DNA of 64,000 nt from Pseudoxanthomonas mexicana (GCF_001556105.1 NZ_LSIF01000028.1:53898-117897); one strand, 5' to 3'. Positions 36,911 through 48,576 are shown, counted from the stretch's first letter. A program made the numbers and translations. Notes: generated by a model not told the origin, from the sequence alone.

Positions 36911-39088
36911 ATGAAACGGACCTCCTTTCGCACGAATGCCCTGCGCTGGTTGGCGCGAGGTCTGATCGCCCTGACGGCGACCTACGCGGTCTACCTGGTC
37001 GCGGGCAACGTGTTCCTCAACACGGCGCTGGGTGAGAACACGGCGAATCGCAAGCCGGACCGCTTCCAGATGCAGTGGGCGTCCGGCCACACCTGGTGGC
37101 CAGGTCGCGTCAGCCTGCGCGAGGTGACGATGCGCGGGCAGTCGCGGCGCATCGGCTGGGAGGCGCAGGCTCAACAGGTCGAAGGGCGCATCGCGTTATG
37201 GCCGCTGTTGTTGCGGCAGCTGCATGTGCCGGAGGTGCGTGCGCATGAGGTGCGCGGCGGCGTCCGCCGGGTGGACAAGGAACTGCCGGCGCCACCACCG
37301 CAGGACGGCGGCTGGGAACTGCAGTTCGACCGAATCGCCAGCGATTCGATACGGCGCGGCTTCTTCGACGGGTTCGAACTGCTTGGCGAGGGCCGCGGCG
37401 AAGTCGGCTTCTACAAGCAACTGCGCGGCGGGCCGATGGAACTGATGCCTTCCACCGCCGGGTTCACCGGCGCGCGATTGCTCCGCGACGGCCAGGAAGT
37501 GCTGCGCGACGCCACGCTGGACGCGCGCTTCGCGATCGACCGGCATCGCCGCGAGGACGCCGCCGGCCTCGACAAACTGCTGAAGACCACGCTGCACCTG
37601 GCGCTTGGGGGCCGCACTGCCGGACTGAACGTGGCCGTCGGTTCGCGTGGCGACGTGGCGGTGACACTGGTGCCCGGAGAAGGGCGCGCCGACATCGACC
37701 TGGGGTTCGAGCGTGGCCAGCTCACACCCGGCGGCCGCGCGCAGTGGACGATGGCGGTAGCCGGCAACGACATCGCCGGCGCGGTGCGCAACGACATCCT
37801 CGGCATCGACGTGGCGGTGGACGAGGACATCGTGCTGAAGGCGACCGTGCCGCCGCAGGCCGACGGCAGGCTGGCGGTCGACGCCGACCTGCGCCTGCGG
37901 GGAAGGGACGTGCCCCTGCGCGATGTCGCCGGCCTGCTGCCTCGCGCGTCCGGCCATGTGGCAGGTGCGTGGCATTTCGACTCCCTGCGCTGGCTGTCGG
38001 ATCTGTTCCCGCAGGCGCCATGGCTGAAACTCGACGGCGCCGGCTCGGTCAGTGCCGACGTGCAGGTGGCGGACGGACAGCTGGCTGCCGGCAGCCGTAT
38101 CGCGGTGCCGGAAGTCGATGCGGTGGCCGAGGTGATGGGTAACCGCATCCGTGGCCGCGCCCGCGCCGACATCCGGCTGGATGCGGGCAAGGACGGCGCG
38201 CTGGTGCCGCGGCTGCAGGCGACGATGGACTGTTTCGACGTGGCGTCGCTGAAGACCCCCGGCACGCCCTATGTGCAGGGGAGGCACCTGGCGCTGTCGA
38301 TCAATGCCGATGGCCCCTTGGCGCAACTGCGCGACGCGCTGCAGGCGAGGGTGGTGTTCAAGGATGCCCGCGTGCCGGACCTGCGCGTCTACAACCCGTT
38401 CCTGCCGCGCCGGCACATGCGCTTCGACGGGGGCGCCGGCGTGCTCAGCGGCGACCTGTCGATGGATGCGGCGGGTGAAGTGGGGCGCGGCTCGGTCCGC
38501 ATCGCCGGGCGCGACACCCGTATGCATCTGGCGGGCGTGCAGCTGCGTGGTGACATCGACCTCGACCTGAAGCTGCGTCGCGCCGACCTGAAGCGGCGGC
38601 TGTTCGTTGCGGACGGCAGCACCGTGCAGGTGCGCAATGTCGGCTTCACCGAGTCCGGCGGCGAATCACGGCGCGGCTGGTGGGCGCGGGTGACGTTGGA
38701 CCGGGCGCGGCTGGACGTCGATCGTCCGGTCAGCGCTCGCGGCGGAGCCGACGTGACGATGAAGGATGTCGGCTTCCTGCTGGCGCTGTTCTCGCGACAG
38801 AAGGAATACCCGGCCTGGGTCTACAAACTGGTCGATGCCGGCCAGGCGCAGGTCCGGGGCCGTGTGCAGTGGCGCGATGACCTGTTGGTGCTCGACCGCA
38901 TGCAGGCGCGCAACGACCGCTACGACGTGCTGGCACGGCTGCGCCTGCAAGGTGGCCAGCGGCGGGGCGATCTGTATGCCCGCTGGCGCGCGCTGAGCGT
39001 CGGCATGGAAGTGCAGGGGACCCAGCGCAAGCTCCACCTTGTCCGGGCCAGGGACTGGTACGACGGACGTCCCCACTACCTGAAATAG
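36911..39088 (+). CDS. AsmA-like membrane-anchored periplasmic protein
   Basis: A 725-residue protein with one N-terminal transmembrane helix (about 12-35) and a long periplasmic part of repeating beta-strand units (for example AGRVSLREVTMRG, ALWPLLLRQLHVPEVRAHEVRGG, and ARLDVDRPVSARGGADVTMKD). This is the pattern of AsmA/YhdP/TamB-type proteins that bridge the envelope and are implicated in lipid transport. No precise subfamily can be named. CATCCT ends six bases before the ATG, another possible leaderless start. It lies 37 bp after the carotenoid oxygenase and may be read through. Confidence 0.65.
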   Translation: MKRTSFRTNALRWLARGLIALTATYAVYLVAGNVFLNTALGENTANRKPDRFQMQWASGHTWWPGRVSLREVTMRGQSRRIGWEAQAQQVEGRIALWPLLLRQLHVPEVRAHEVRGGVRRVDKELPAPPPQDGGWELQFDRIASDSIRRGFFDGFELLGEGRGEVGFYKQLRGGPMELMPSTAGFTGARLLRDGQEVLRDATLDARFAIDRHRREDAAGLDKLLKTTLHLALGGRTAGLNVAVGSRGDVAVTLVPGEGRADIDLGFERGQLTPGGRAQWTMAVAGNDIAGAVRNDILGIDVAVDEDIVLKATVPPQADGRLAVDADLRLRGRDVPLRDVAGLLPRASGHVAGAWHFDSLRWLSDLFPQAPWLKLDGAGSVSADVQVADGQLAAGSRIAVPEVDAVAEVMGNRIRGRARADIRLDAGKDGALVPRLQATMDCFDVASLKTPGTPYVQGRHLALSINADGPLAQLRDALQARVVFKDARVPDLRVYNPFLPRRHMRFDGGAGVLSGDLSMDAAGEVGRGSVRIAGRDTRMHLAGVQLRGDIDLDLKLRRADLKRRLFVADGSTVQVRNVGFTESGGESRRGWWARVTLDRARLDVDRPVSARGGADVTMKDVGFLLALFSRQKEYPAWVYKLVDAGQAQVRGRVQWRDDLLVLDRMQARNDRYDVLARLRLQGGQRRGDLYARWRALSVGMEVQGTQRKLHLVRARDWYDGRPHYLK

Positions 39089-39354
39089 GCAGGAGCCGCG
39101 CAGTTGCGCCAAGACGGTGCGATTGCCCTGTTCAGGTAAATGCGTTGAGGAACGTAATCGGAATTCTGACGAACGGCCAGCGAATTGGTCTGATATCGGT
39201 AACACGCAGTAGCGGCGCGGGTTTTGCTCGCATTCATATTCGTGACATCACAACAGTGGCGGGTGAACCGCCCGGTTCTGTTTTGCAGTGCAGCGTGCAA
39301 CACCTGTAACCCACCCTTCACGATGGCCCCGCATCCCGACGTGGGGGAGGGAGC

Positions 39355-39389
39355 AAGCCCGCAATAGCCTAGCTGTTGCGGGCTTTTTT
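39355..39389 (+). terminator. Intrinsic terminator upstream of lipA
   Basis: A 10-bp stem AAGCCCGCAA / TTGCGGGCTT with an 11-base loop, running into a six-T tract. It ends transcription arriving from the AsmA-like gene or from a small RNA in the gap. Confidence 0.88.
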
Positions 39390-39480
39390 ATTGCCCGCGT
39401 CCACGGCCGCGCCGTGGGGCGGGACGCTGGATTCCGGAAGCGGGACGCCCCGTCTGCGCCGATGCGGAAGGGTCGGGGAG

Positions 39481-39486
39481 TAGAAT
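39481..39486 (+). promoter_or_regulatory. Candidate -10 box of a leaderless lipA transcript
   Basis: TAGAAT ends six bases before the lipA ATG at 39493; the space between is too short for a Shine-Dalgarno. No good -35 box at the usual distance. Confidence 0.5.
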
Positions 39487-39492
39487 TGCCGC

Positions 39493-40524
39493 ATGACCGA
39501 ATCCGCCCGCCCGGCCAGCGCCCGGGAAATCCCCCTGCAGATCGTTTCCGCCACCGCCGCGGCCCCGCTTGAGACGGGCGCCAAGCAGCTCGGTGGCGAC
39601 AAGATCGCGCGCTCGCCCGTCCAGTTCGCCGACGCCCCGGTACTGCGGAAACCCTCGTGGATCCGCGTGCGCATTCCGTCCGACGGCTCGGTCGCCAAGC
39701 TCAAGGCCAAGTTGCGCGAGAACCGCCTGGTCACGGTCTGCGAAGAGGCCAGCTGCCCGAACATCCACGAGTGCTTCGGTCATGGCACGGCCACTTTCAT
39801 GATCCTCGGCGAGGTCTGCACGCGGCGCTGCTCGTTCTGCGACGTCGCCCACGGCCGGCCCAAGCCGCCCGATGCGTCCGAGCCGTTGAGCCTCGCGAAT
39901 ACGGTGGCCGACATGGGCCTGAAGTATGTCGTGGTGACCAGCGTGGACCGCGACGACCTGCGCGACGGTGGTGCCCAGCATTTCGTCGATTGCATCGCCG
40001 CGATCCGCGAGCATTCGCCGGCCACGCGCATCGAGATCCTCACCCCGGACTTCCGTGGCAAGGGCCGCATGGACCGCGCGCTGGAGATCCTGGCGGTCAA
40101 CCCGCCGGACGTGTTCAACCACAATATCGAAACCGTGCCGGAGCTGTACACGAACGTCCGCCCCGGCGCCGACTACCAGTGGTCGCTGACCCTGCTGCAG
40201 CGCTTCAAGCAGCAGCATCCGCACCTGCCGACCAAGTCCGGGATCATGCTCGGCCTGGGCGAGACCATGGAGCAGGTGCAGGGCACGCTGCGCGACCTGC
40301 GTGCGCATGACGTCGACATGGTCACCATCGGCCAGTACCTGCAGCCCACGCCGCACCATCACCCGGTGCTGCGCTACTGGACCCCGGACGAATTCAAGGC
40401 GCTGGAGGAGTACGGCATGGCGCTGGGCTTCAGCCATGTCGCGTCCGGTCCGCTGGTGCGTTCGTCCTACCACGCCGACCAGCAGGCCGCACAGGCCGCC
40501 TACACCGCCCGACAGGCGGGTTGA
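39493..40524 (+). CDS. lipA: Lipoyl synthase LipA
   Basis: A 343-residue radical-SAM enzyme that inserts two sulfurs into protein-bound octanoate. The radical-SAM cluster motif CTRRCSFC (CX3CX2C) and the auxiliary cluster cysteines ([12 protein letters not shown]) are present, as is the C-terminal RSSYHADQQ with the conserved serine. The first 45 residues are a longer, alanine-rich extension. Usually lipB lies beside lipA; here it does not, and the upstream neighbour is unrelated. Confidence 0.96.
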   Translation: MTESARPASAREIPLQIVSATAAAPLETGAKQLGGDKIARSPVQFADAPVLRKPSWIRVRIPSDGSVAKLKAKLRENRLVTVCEEASCPNIHECFGHGTATFMILGEVCTRRCSFCDVAHGRPKPPDASEPLSLANTVADMGLKYVVVTSVDRDDLRDGGAQHFVDCIAAIREHSPATRIEILTPDFRGKGRMDRALEILAVNPPDVFNHNIETVPELYTNVRPGADYQWSLTLLQRFKQQHPHLPTKSGIMLGLGETMEQVQGTLRDLRAHDVDMVTIGQYLQPTPHHHPVLRYWTPDEFKALEEYGMALGFSHVASGPLVRSSYHADQQAAQAAYTARQAG

Positions 40525-40719
40525 GCCCACGGGTTTCGTGACGCCCGGCCGCAGGTGGTCGCAGTCGGGCGCGCGGCACGGGTACGGTTCACCTTTTTGT
40601 ACCATCAGGCCTATAGGCTGCCGAAAGGCAGATGACAGGACGCGCAACTTTGTGCACTGTCGGCGTGTCGAATCTGCCTTCCGTTCACGCCTGACCGGCC
40701 TCCGGGCCATGAGTACGCA

Positions 40720-42900
40720 ATGACCCTGAAGAAAGCCCCTCTCCTGCTGCTGGTCCTGGCCCTTTCGGCTCCGTTGGCGCTGCTCGCGCGCGGAGACGGC
40801 GATGCGATTGCGGTGGCGCCGACCACCGACCAGTCGAACACCTCCAAGCTCGTCTACGGTTTGTTGTCCGACAGCCGTTACGCCTACCGGCCGCGTCCGT
40901 TGGACGACACACTGTCGCAGGATGTGTTCAAGCGCTATTTCGACGCGCTCGATGGAGGCAAGCAGTTCTTCACCGCCGCCGACATCGCGAAGTTTGCGCC
41001 GTACAAGACCCAGATGGACGACGCCATCCGCAGTGGCGATCTCGCCCCGGCGTACGACATCTTCACTGTCTACAAGCAGCGCGTCGGCCAGCGCGTGGCC
41101 TATGCACGCGCGCTGCTGAAACAGGATTTCGATTTCACCGGCGACGAGCGCTGGGAATACGACCGTGAGGATGCGCCATGGGCGGCGGACGCCAAGGCGC
41201 TGGATGCGATCTGGAAGAAGTCGGTGATGAACGACTGGCTGCGCTTGAAGCTGGCCGGCAAGAAGCCCGACGACATCCGCAAGACGCTCGACAAGCGCTA
41301 CGGCAACCTGCAGCGCAGCGTCAACGAACTCAAGACGGAAGACGTCTTCCAGACGTTCCTCAACGCTTACACCAGCGCGATCGATCCGCACACGGATTAC
41401 TTCACCCCGCGCACCGCCGAGAACTTCAACCAGTCGATGTCGCTGTCGCTGGAAGGCATCGGTGCCGTACTGCAGCGCCAGGACGACCTGGTGGCGATCC
41501 GCGAGATTGTCCCGGGCGGTCCAGCCGACCTCAGCGGCAAGTTGAAGATCGGTGATCGCATCGTTGCCGTCGGCCAAGGCAAGTCCGGTCCGATGACCGA
41601 CGTGATCGGCTGGCGCATCGATGATGTCGTCGCGCAGATCCGCGGCAAGAAGGACACGCAGGTTCGCATCGAGTACATCCCGGTCGAGGCCGGCATCGAT
41701 GGCAAGCACGCGCAGGTCACCATCACGCGCCAGAAGGTCAAGCTGGAAGAGCAGGCGGCGAAGGCCGAGACGATCACGCTGCCCGCCAATGGAAGCGAAC
41801 CCGCACGCCGTATCGGCGTGATCAAGCTGCCGGCGTTCTACCAGGATTTCGAAGGACGCCGCCGTAATCCGAACGACTTCAATTCCGCGACCCGCGACAT
41901 CGCCAAGCTGCTAGCCCAGTTCAAGACGCAGGGCGTCGACGGCGTGGTGATGGATCTGCGCAACAACGGAGGCGGTTCGCTCGACGAGGCGGTGGAACTG
42001 ACCGGTCTTTTCATCGACAAGGGCCCCGTCGTGCAGGTGCGCGAATCCGGTGGCCGCGTGACGGTCAACAGCGACCGCAAGACCGGCGTGGCGTGGGATG
42101 GTCCGTTGGCGGTGCTGATCAACCGCGCGTCTGCATCGGCATCGGAGATCTTCGCCGGTGCCATCCAGGATTACGGCCGTGGCCTGGTGATCGGCGAAAC
42201 CAGTTTCGGCAAGGGCACCGTGCAGAACATGGTGGATCTGGACCGCTGGCCGGCCAACGAAGCGCCGCGCTTCGGCTCGGTGAAGTTGACCATCGCGCAG
42301 TTCTTCCGCGTGGCGGGTGGCAGCACCCAGCACAAGGGCGTGGTGCCGGACATCGCGTTCCCGGTCAGCGTCGACGGCAGCGAGTACGGCGAGAGCACGT
42401 ATGACAACGCGTTGCCGTGGACCCGCATCGCGGCGGTGCCGCACACGCAGTACGGCAACTTCGCGCCGCTGCTGCCGCGGCTGGAATCGCTGCATGCGGC
42501 CCGCTCGGTCAAGGACAAGGAATTCCAGTGGTGGTCGGAGGACGTGGCGCAGTTCCGCGCCGAAGCCGCCAAGAAGTACGTGTCGCTCAACGAGGCAGAG
42601 CGCCGTGCCGAGCGCGATCGCCAGGATACGCAGCGCAAGCAGCGGCAGGCCGATCGCAAGACGCTTGGACTGGCACTGGATCCGCTGGCCGAAGACCTGG
42701 CCGATGACGGCCTGGGTGCGTCCGAGCGCGACATCGTGAAGGATGCGCAGCGCGAGAAGCTGGCCGACAAGCGTCCCGACCCGCTGCTGCGCGAATCCGC
42801 CGCCATCCTGTCCGACGCCATCGGCATCCTGGGCCAGGACCGCAAGCTGTCGGCGCAGGTGCTGCCGGATTCGCCGGGTCCGGGCCGCTGGGCCCAGTGA
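40720..42900 (+). CDS. prc: Carboxy-terminal processing protease Prc (Tsp), S41 family
   Basis: A 726-residue periplasmic protease that degrades proteins with non-polar C-termini and processes penicillin-binding protein 3. A signal peptide (1-25) precedes the N-terminal helical domain, a PDZ domain around 235-320 (EGIGAVLQRQDDLVAIREIVPGGPA) and the catalytic domain with the Ser/Lys dyad: serine in NRASASASEIFAGA and lysine in GETSFGKGTVQ. The C-terminal third is the helical DUF3340 region. Typical length for the long Prc type. Confidence 0.95.
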   Translation: MTLKKAPLLLLVLALSAPLALLARGDGDAIAVAPTTDQSNTSKLVYGLLSDSRYAYRPRPLDDTLSQDVFKRYFDALDGGKQFFTAADIAKFAPYKTQMDDAIRSGDLAPAYDIFTVYKQRVGQRVAYARALLKQDFDFTGDERWEYDREDAPWAADAKALDAIWKKSVMNDWLRLKLAGKKPDDIRKTLDKRYGNLQRSVNELKTEDVFQTFLNAYTSAIDPHTDYFTPRTAENFNQSMSLSLEGIGAVLQRQDDLVAIREIVPGGPADLSGKLKIGDRIVAVGQGKSGPMTDVIGWRIDDVVAQIRGKKDTQVRIEYIPVEAGIDGKHAQVTITRQKVKLEEQAAKAETITLPANGSEPARRIGVIKLPAFYQDFEGRRRNPNDFNSATRDIAKLLAQFKTQGVDGVVMDLRNNGGGSLDEAVELTGLFIDKGPVVQVRESGGRVTVNSDRKTGVAWDGPLAVLINRASASASEIFAGAIQDYGRGLVIGETSFGKGTVQNMVDLDRWPANEAPRFGSVKLTIAQFFRVAGGSTQHKGVVPDIAFPVSVDGSEYGESTYDNALPWTRIAAVPHTQYGNFAPLLPRLESLHAARSVKDKEFQWWSEDVAQFRAEAAKKYVSLNEAERRAERDRQDTQRKQRQADRKTLGLALDPLAEDLADDGLGASERDIVKDAQREKLADKRPDPLLRESAAILSDAIGILGQDRKLSAQVLPDSPGPGRWAQ

Positions 42901-42962
42901 CGGCCTGCGCCGGGATCCGCTCCCCGCGCAAGATCCGGATAGCACGACCGCCGCATGCGCCC

Positions 42963-42968
42963 TAGTCT
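42963..42968 (+). promoter_or_regulatory. Candidate -10 box of a leaderless ada-like transcript
   Basis: TAGTCT ends six bases before the ATG at 42975. No Shine-Dalgarno precedes that ATG. Confidence 0.45.
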
Positions 42969-42974
42969 GGGCGC

Positions 42975-43829
42975 ATGGACACCATGCCGCGCCGATCGAT
43001 CTCCACTCCAACCGCCGCCTCCAGCGATCCGCTGGAGCTGGCGCGCCGCCTGCTCGACGAAGGCGACCCCTCGCTGTCGGAGCTGGCTTTGCGCACGGGC
43101 CTCAGTGCCTCGCACCTCCAGCGGCGTTTCCGCGCACACTTCGGTCTGAGCCCTGCCGAATACCTCGCGCGCAGGAAGCTGGGCACGCTGAAGAGCGCAT
43201 TGCGTGAAGGGTCCGACGTCACCACGGCGCTGTACGACGCCGGTTACAGCTCGCCCTCGCGGCTTTACGAGCAGGGGGCGACGAAACTCGGCATGACGCC
43301 GGCCACCTATCGTGCCGGCGGACGTGGCGTGGCGATCCGCTGGACGCTGGTGGACACCGTCCTCGGTCGCACGCTGGTCGCGGCCACGGAGCGTGGCATT
43401 TGCGCGGTGGAACTGGGCGACGATGACGCGGTGCTGGAGCAGCGGCTGCGTGGCGAGTTTCCGCTGGCGCGGCTCGAGCGCGTCGAGGCTGGTCGCGACG
43501 ACTATCTCGCGCCGCGCCTGCGTGCCGTCGCCGAGCGCCTGGCGGGGCGCGATACGCGCGTGCCGGTGGATCTGCTGGGCACCGGTTTCCAGCAACGCGT
43601 GTGGGACGCCTTGATGAAGATTCCCGCAGGCGAAACCGTCAGCTACGCGGGACTGGCGCACGCGCTGGGTGCGCCGCGTGCGGCTCGCGCGGTGGCCAGC
43701 GCGTGCGCCCACAACCGCATCGCGGTGGTCGTGCCGTGCCACCGCGTGATCCGTGGCGATGGTTCGCTCGGCGGTTATCGCTGGGGCCTGCCACGCAAGC
43801 AGCAGTTGCTCGCACGCGAACAGGCATGA
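42975..43829 (+). CDS. AraC-type regulator fused to methylated-DNA--cysteine methyltransferase (Ada-like, lacking the Ada N-terminal domain)
   Basis: A 284-residue protein. Residues 15-110 are an AraC-type double helix-turn-helix (LSELALRTGLSASHLQRRFRAHFGLSPAEYLARRKL); the rest is an O6-methylguanine-DNA methyltransferase with acceptor cysteine in PCHRVIRGDGSLGGYRWG. E. coli Ada also has an N-terminal zinc domain whose Cys38 becomes methylated and switches on transcription. That domain is absent, so the protein can repair O6-alkylguanine but cannot sense methylphosphotriesters in the known way. How or whether its DNA-binding part is switched is an open point. Confidence 0.92.
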   Translation: MDTMPRRSISTPTAASSDPLELARRLLDEGDPSLSELALRTGLSASHLQRRFRAHFGLSPAEYLARRKLGTLKSALREGSDVTTALYDAGYSSPSRLYEQGATKLGMTPATYRAGGRGVAIRWTLVDTVLGRTLVAATERGICAVELGDDDAVLEQRLRGEFPLARLERVEAGRDDYLAPRLRAVAERLAGRDTRVPVDLLGTGFQQRVWDALMKIPAGETVSYAGLAHALGAPRAARAVASACAHNRIAVVVPCHRVIRGDGSLGGYRWGLPRKQQLLAREQA

Positions 43830-43960
43830 GTCTTCTCACATCGACTTGAGCAGGATTCAAGGCGGGCAGGAAACGTTTCAAGCGCGTCCGCGCCCGACGC
43901 GCCACGTCCATCGTGTACTGCTGGCCTAGAATGTGCGTACGTCGTCCCCCCCGTGATCCC

Positions 43961-44869
43961 ATGACCTCCTCCGTTTCCGCTGCCGCGCCCGCGCGTGGCG
44001 GGCTAGCCGTCGCTGTCGCCCTGGCCATCGTCTATCTGGTCTGGGGTTCGACCTACCTCGGGATCCGCATCGCGCTCGAGGGCGGTTTCCCGCCGTTGCT
44101 GATGGTGTCGGGCAGCCGCTTCGTCGTGGCCGGCCTGGTGATGTTCCTGTTCCTGCTGTGGCGCGGTGTCGCACCACCCACGCGGGCGCAGTGGAAGAAC
44201 CTGCTGGTGATGGGCGCGCTGCTGTTGCTGATGGGCAACGGCATGGTGGTGCTGGCGGAGCAGACGGTGTCTTCCGGCCTGGCCGCGGTGGCGGTGGCGT
44301 CGATGCCGTTGTGGATGGGGCTGTTCGGTGCGATGCGTGGCCAGCATCCGACGCGTGGCGAGTGGCTCGGCATCATCGTCGGCTTCGCCGGCGTGGTCTG
44401 GCTCAACGCCGGCAGTTCGCTGACCGGTTCCCCCGTCGGGCTGGTGCTGTTGCTGATCGCGCCGATCGCCTGGGCCTACGGCTCGGTGTGGTCGCGCGGC
44501 CGTGACCTGCCATCGCCCTTCATGACCGCTGCGGCGCAGATGCTGGCGGCCGGCGTGATGCTGGTGATTGCGGGTCTGTTGCACGGAGAGCGTTTCGATA
44601 CGGCGGACTGGACGTTGAACGGCGGGCTGGCGGTCGCGTACCTGGCGGTGTTCGGTTCGATCATCGCGTTCACCGCCTACGTGTGGCTGCTGCACCATGC
44701 ACGCCCCGTGCTGGTGGGCAGCTATGCCTACGTCAATCCGGTGATCGCGGTGGCACTGGGCGCCTTCATCGCCGGCGAAACCTTCACGCGGCATGACCTC
44801 GGCGCAATGGCGGTGATCCTGGCGGGCGTGGTGTTCATCACGCTGGCACGCGCACGGCAACCGAAATGA
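43961..44869 (+). CDS. EamA-family drug/metabolite exporter (YedA-like)
   Basis: A 302-residue protein with ten predicted membrane helices in two EamA repeats; YLVWGSTYLGIRIA in helix 1 and SYAYVNPVIAVALGAFIAGE in helix 9 are typical of YedA-like exporters. Substrate unknown; such carriers export amino acids or metabolites. The ATG at 43961 is used; TAGAAT at 43927-43932 is a plausible -10. The stop overlaps the start of rarD (ATGA), so the two carriers are co-expressed. Confidence 0.85.
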   Translation: MTSSVSAAAPARGGLAVAVALAIVYLVWGSTYLGIRIALEGGFPPLLMVSGSRFVVAGLVMFLFLLWRGVAPPTRAQWKNLLVMGALLLLMGNGMVVLAEQTVSSGLAAVAVASMPLWMGLFGAMRGQHPTRGEWLGIIVGFAGVVWLNAGSSLTGSPVGLVLLLIAPIAWAYGSVWSRGRDLPSPFMTAAAQMLAAGVMLVIAGLLHGERFDTADWTLNGGLAVAYLAVFGSIIAFTAYVWLLHHARPVLVGSYAYVNPVIAVALGAFIAGETFTRHDLGAMAVILAGVVFITLARARQPK

Positions 44870-45786
44870 GCGCCGCGCCCATCGACCGCAAGGGACTGGC
44901 GATTACCGCCGGCACGTTCCTGATCTGGGGCGTGGTGCCGCTCTACTGGCATCTGCTGAAGGCAGTGCCGTCGTTCCACATCATTGCGCACCGCATCGTC
45001 TGGAGCGCGGTGCTGGTCATCGGCTGGCTGTTGATCAAGAACGGACGCAGCTGGTGGCGACAGGTGCGCGCCCAGCCTCGTGCGGTACCACTGCTGGGTG
45101 TCAGCAGCCTGCTGATCGCGTTCAACTGGGGCCTGTACATCTGGGCGGTGAACGCGGGGCACGTGGTGGAGACCAGCCTCGGCTACTTCATCAACCCGCT
45201 AATCAACGTGGTGCTCGGCGTGCTGGTGCTGCGCGAGCGCCTGTCGCCCGCGCAGTGGATCGCGGTGGGCTTCGCGCTGGCCGGCGTGGCGTGGCTGACG
45301 CTGCAGGCGGGCTCGCCGCCGTGGATCGCGCTGGGCCTGGCGTTCTCGTTCGGCCTGTACGGGCTGGTGCGCAAGCTGGTCGCGGTGGATCCGGTGGCCG
45401 GTCTCGGCGTCGAAAGCCTGTACCTGTTCCTGCCCGCGCTGGCGTATGTGGTCTGGGGCGAGTTCGGCCACGGCGGCGGCTTCGTCAGCGGCTACGGCTG
45501 GAAGAATGACCTGCTGCTTATCTTCGGTGGCGTGGTGACGGCGGTGCCATTGATCGGCTTCGCCTACGGCGTGCGCCGTATTCCGCTGTCGGTGGTCGGG
45601 CTGCTGCAGTACATCGCGCCCAGCATCCAGCTGCTGATCGGCGTGCTGGTGTTCCGCGAAGCCTTCGGCGTTGAGCGTGCGATCGGCTTCGCCGCCATCT
45701 GGACCGGGTTGCTGATCTTCGCCAGCGATGGGCTGTGGCGTGCACGCCGCCGCGATGCGGTCGCGGCGGCTGCATCGGGACGCTGA
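44866..45786 (+). CDS. rarD: RarD-type EamA transporter
   Basis: A 306-residue ten-helix carrier. RarD-specific features are GTFLIWGVVPLYWHLLKAVP at the start, FNWGLYIWAVNAGHVVETSLGYFINPL, and RRIPLSVVGLLQYIAPSIQLL. RarD was linked to chloramphenicol sensitivity in Pseudomonas but its physiological substrate is not known. Coupled to the preceding EamA gene; it converges on the cytochrome gene with no intervening space (1 bp). Confidence 0.9.
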   Translation: MSAAPIDRKGLAITAGTFLIWGVVPLYWHLLKAVPSFHIIAHRIVWSAVLVIGWLLIKNGRSWWRQVRAQPRAVPLLGVSSLLIAFNWGLYIWAVNAGHVVETSLGYFINPLINVVLGVLVLRERLSPAQWIAVGFALAGVAWLTLQAGSPPWIALGLAFSFGLYGLVRKLVAVDPVAGLGVESLYLFLPALAYVVWGEFGHGGGFVSGYGWKNDLLLIFGGVVTAVPLIGFAYGVRRIPLSVVGLLQYIAPSIQLLIGVLVFREAFGVERAIGFAAIWTGLLIFASDGLWRARRRDAVAAAASGR

Positions 45787-45787
45787 G

Positions 45788-46375
45788 TCAGCCGGATGCC
45801 TTCGCTGCCGGCGCGGGGCAGGGGCCGCCGGCCTCCTTCCACGTCTTGAACGCGGCGACGAACTGGTCGTGCGGCACCGGCACCGGTGCGCGTTCGCCAC
45901 CGGGGCTCCAGCCCCACAGCACCAGCTTGTCTTCGGCCACGTGCTTGAGCAGCGCGTCGAAGTCGCGGTCGCCGTTGCGCTTCTTGTCCTGGATCATCTC
46001 GCACAGCTGGTCGGCGGGCAGACCGATCCACGCCATCTTGTGATCCGGCGGCGGCAGCTGCCAGTGCGGCGCGCCGGGCGGCGCGTGAGGGCCGTAGCTT
46101 GCCGGCGCGTTCTGTTCGGCGTGGCAGGTGGAACAGGGCAGGCCGGGCGCGCCCTTGCCATCGGGGCCGCGCGCGACGTTCATCGCATGCGGCGTCTGCG
46201 CATCGAACTGCAGCGGCGCGTCGCCGGGGATGTGGCAATTGCTGCAGCGGGGATGCTGGAACACCTTCTCCACGGTGGCGAACGCGGTCAGCGCCTGGGC
46301 CCTCTGCTCCTCGCTGATGCGCGGCTTGCAGGCCACCAGCAGGAGGACGGTCAACGACATCATCAGGATGCGCAT
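45788..46375 (-). CDS. Di-haem c-type cytochrome lipoprotein
   Basis: A 195-residue lipoprotein (signal and lipobox VACK near residue 20) with two CXXCH haem sites, CSNCH and CSTCH. It lies 8 bp after the isoquinoline oxidoreductase beta-subunit gene and in the same direction. Molybdenum hydroxylases of that periplasmic class pass electrons to a c-type cytochrome, so this is the probable electron acceptor. The ATG at 46375 follows GAGG; an in-frame GTG overlapping the upstream stop is possible. Confidence 0.85.
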   Translation of the reverse strand: MRILMMSLTVLLLVACKPRISEEQRAQALTAFATVEKVFQHPRCSNCHIPGDAPLQFDAQTPHAMNVARGPDGKGAPGLPCSTCHAEQNAPASYGPHAPPGAPHWQLPPPDHKMAWIGLPADQLCEMIQDKKRNGDRDFDALLKHVAEDKLVLWGWSPGGERAPVPVPHDQFVAAFKTWKEAGGPCPAPAAKASG

Positions 46376-46383
46376 GGCGGGCC

Positions 46384-48576
<2,193 letters not shown>

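Larger units (their letters stand above)
39089..39492 (+). ncRNA. 404-bp intergenic region, possible small RNA or long 3' UTR
   Basis: No convincing gene is present. The stretch 39110-39290 is visibly poorer in GC than its surroundings, and the plus strand ends in a strong terminator at 39355-39389, about 270 bp after the AsmA-like stop. Hairpins such as GGCGGG/CCCGCC-like GGCGGGTGAACCGCC (39259) and GGGGGAGGGAG (39342) lie between. This could be a small RNA of 100-250 nt or simply a long 3' end; no promoter is certain. Confidence 0.3.

Noticed and set aside
39076..39321. Possible small minus-strand gene in the gap before lipA
   Set aside because: No Shine-Dalgarno, atypical composition, overlaps the AsmA-like stop, and no recognisable family.
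39388..41709. Long minus-strand frame opposite lipA and prc
   Set aside because: Shadow frame of two certain plus-strand genes; the translation shows no domain.
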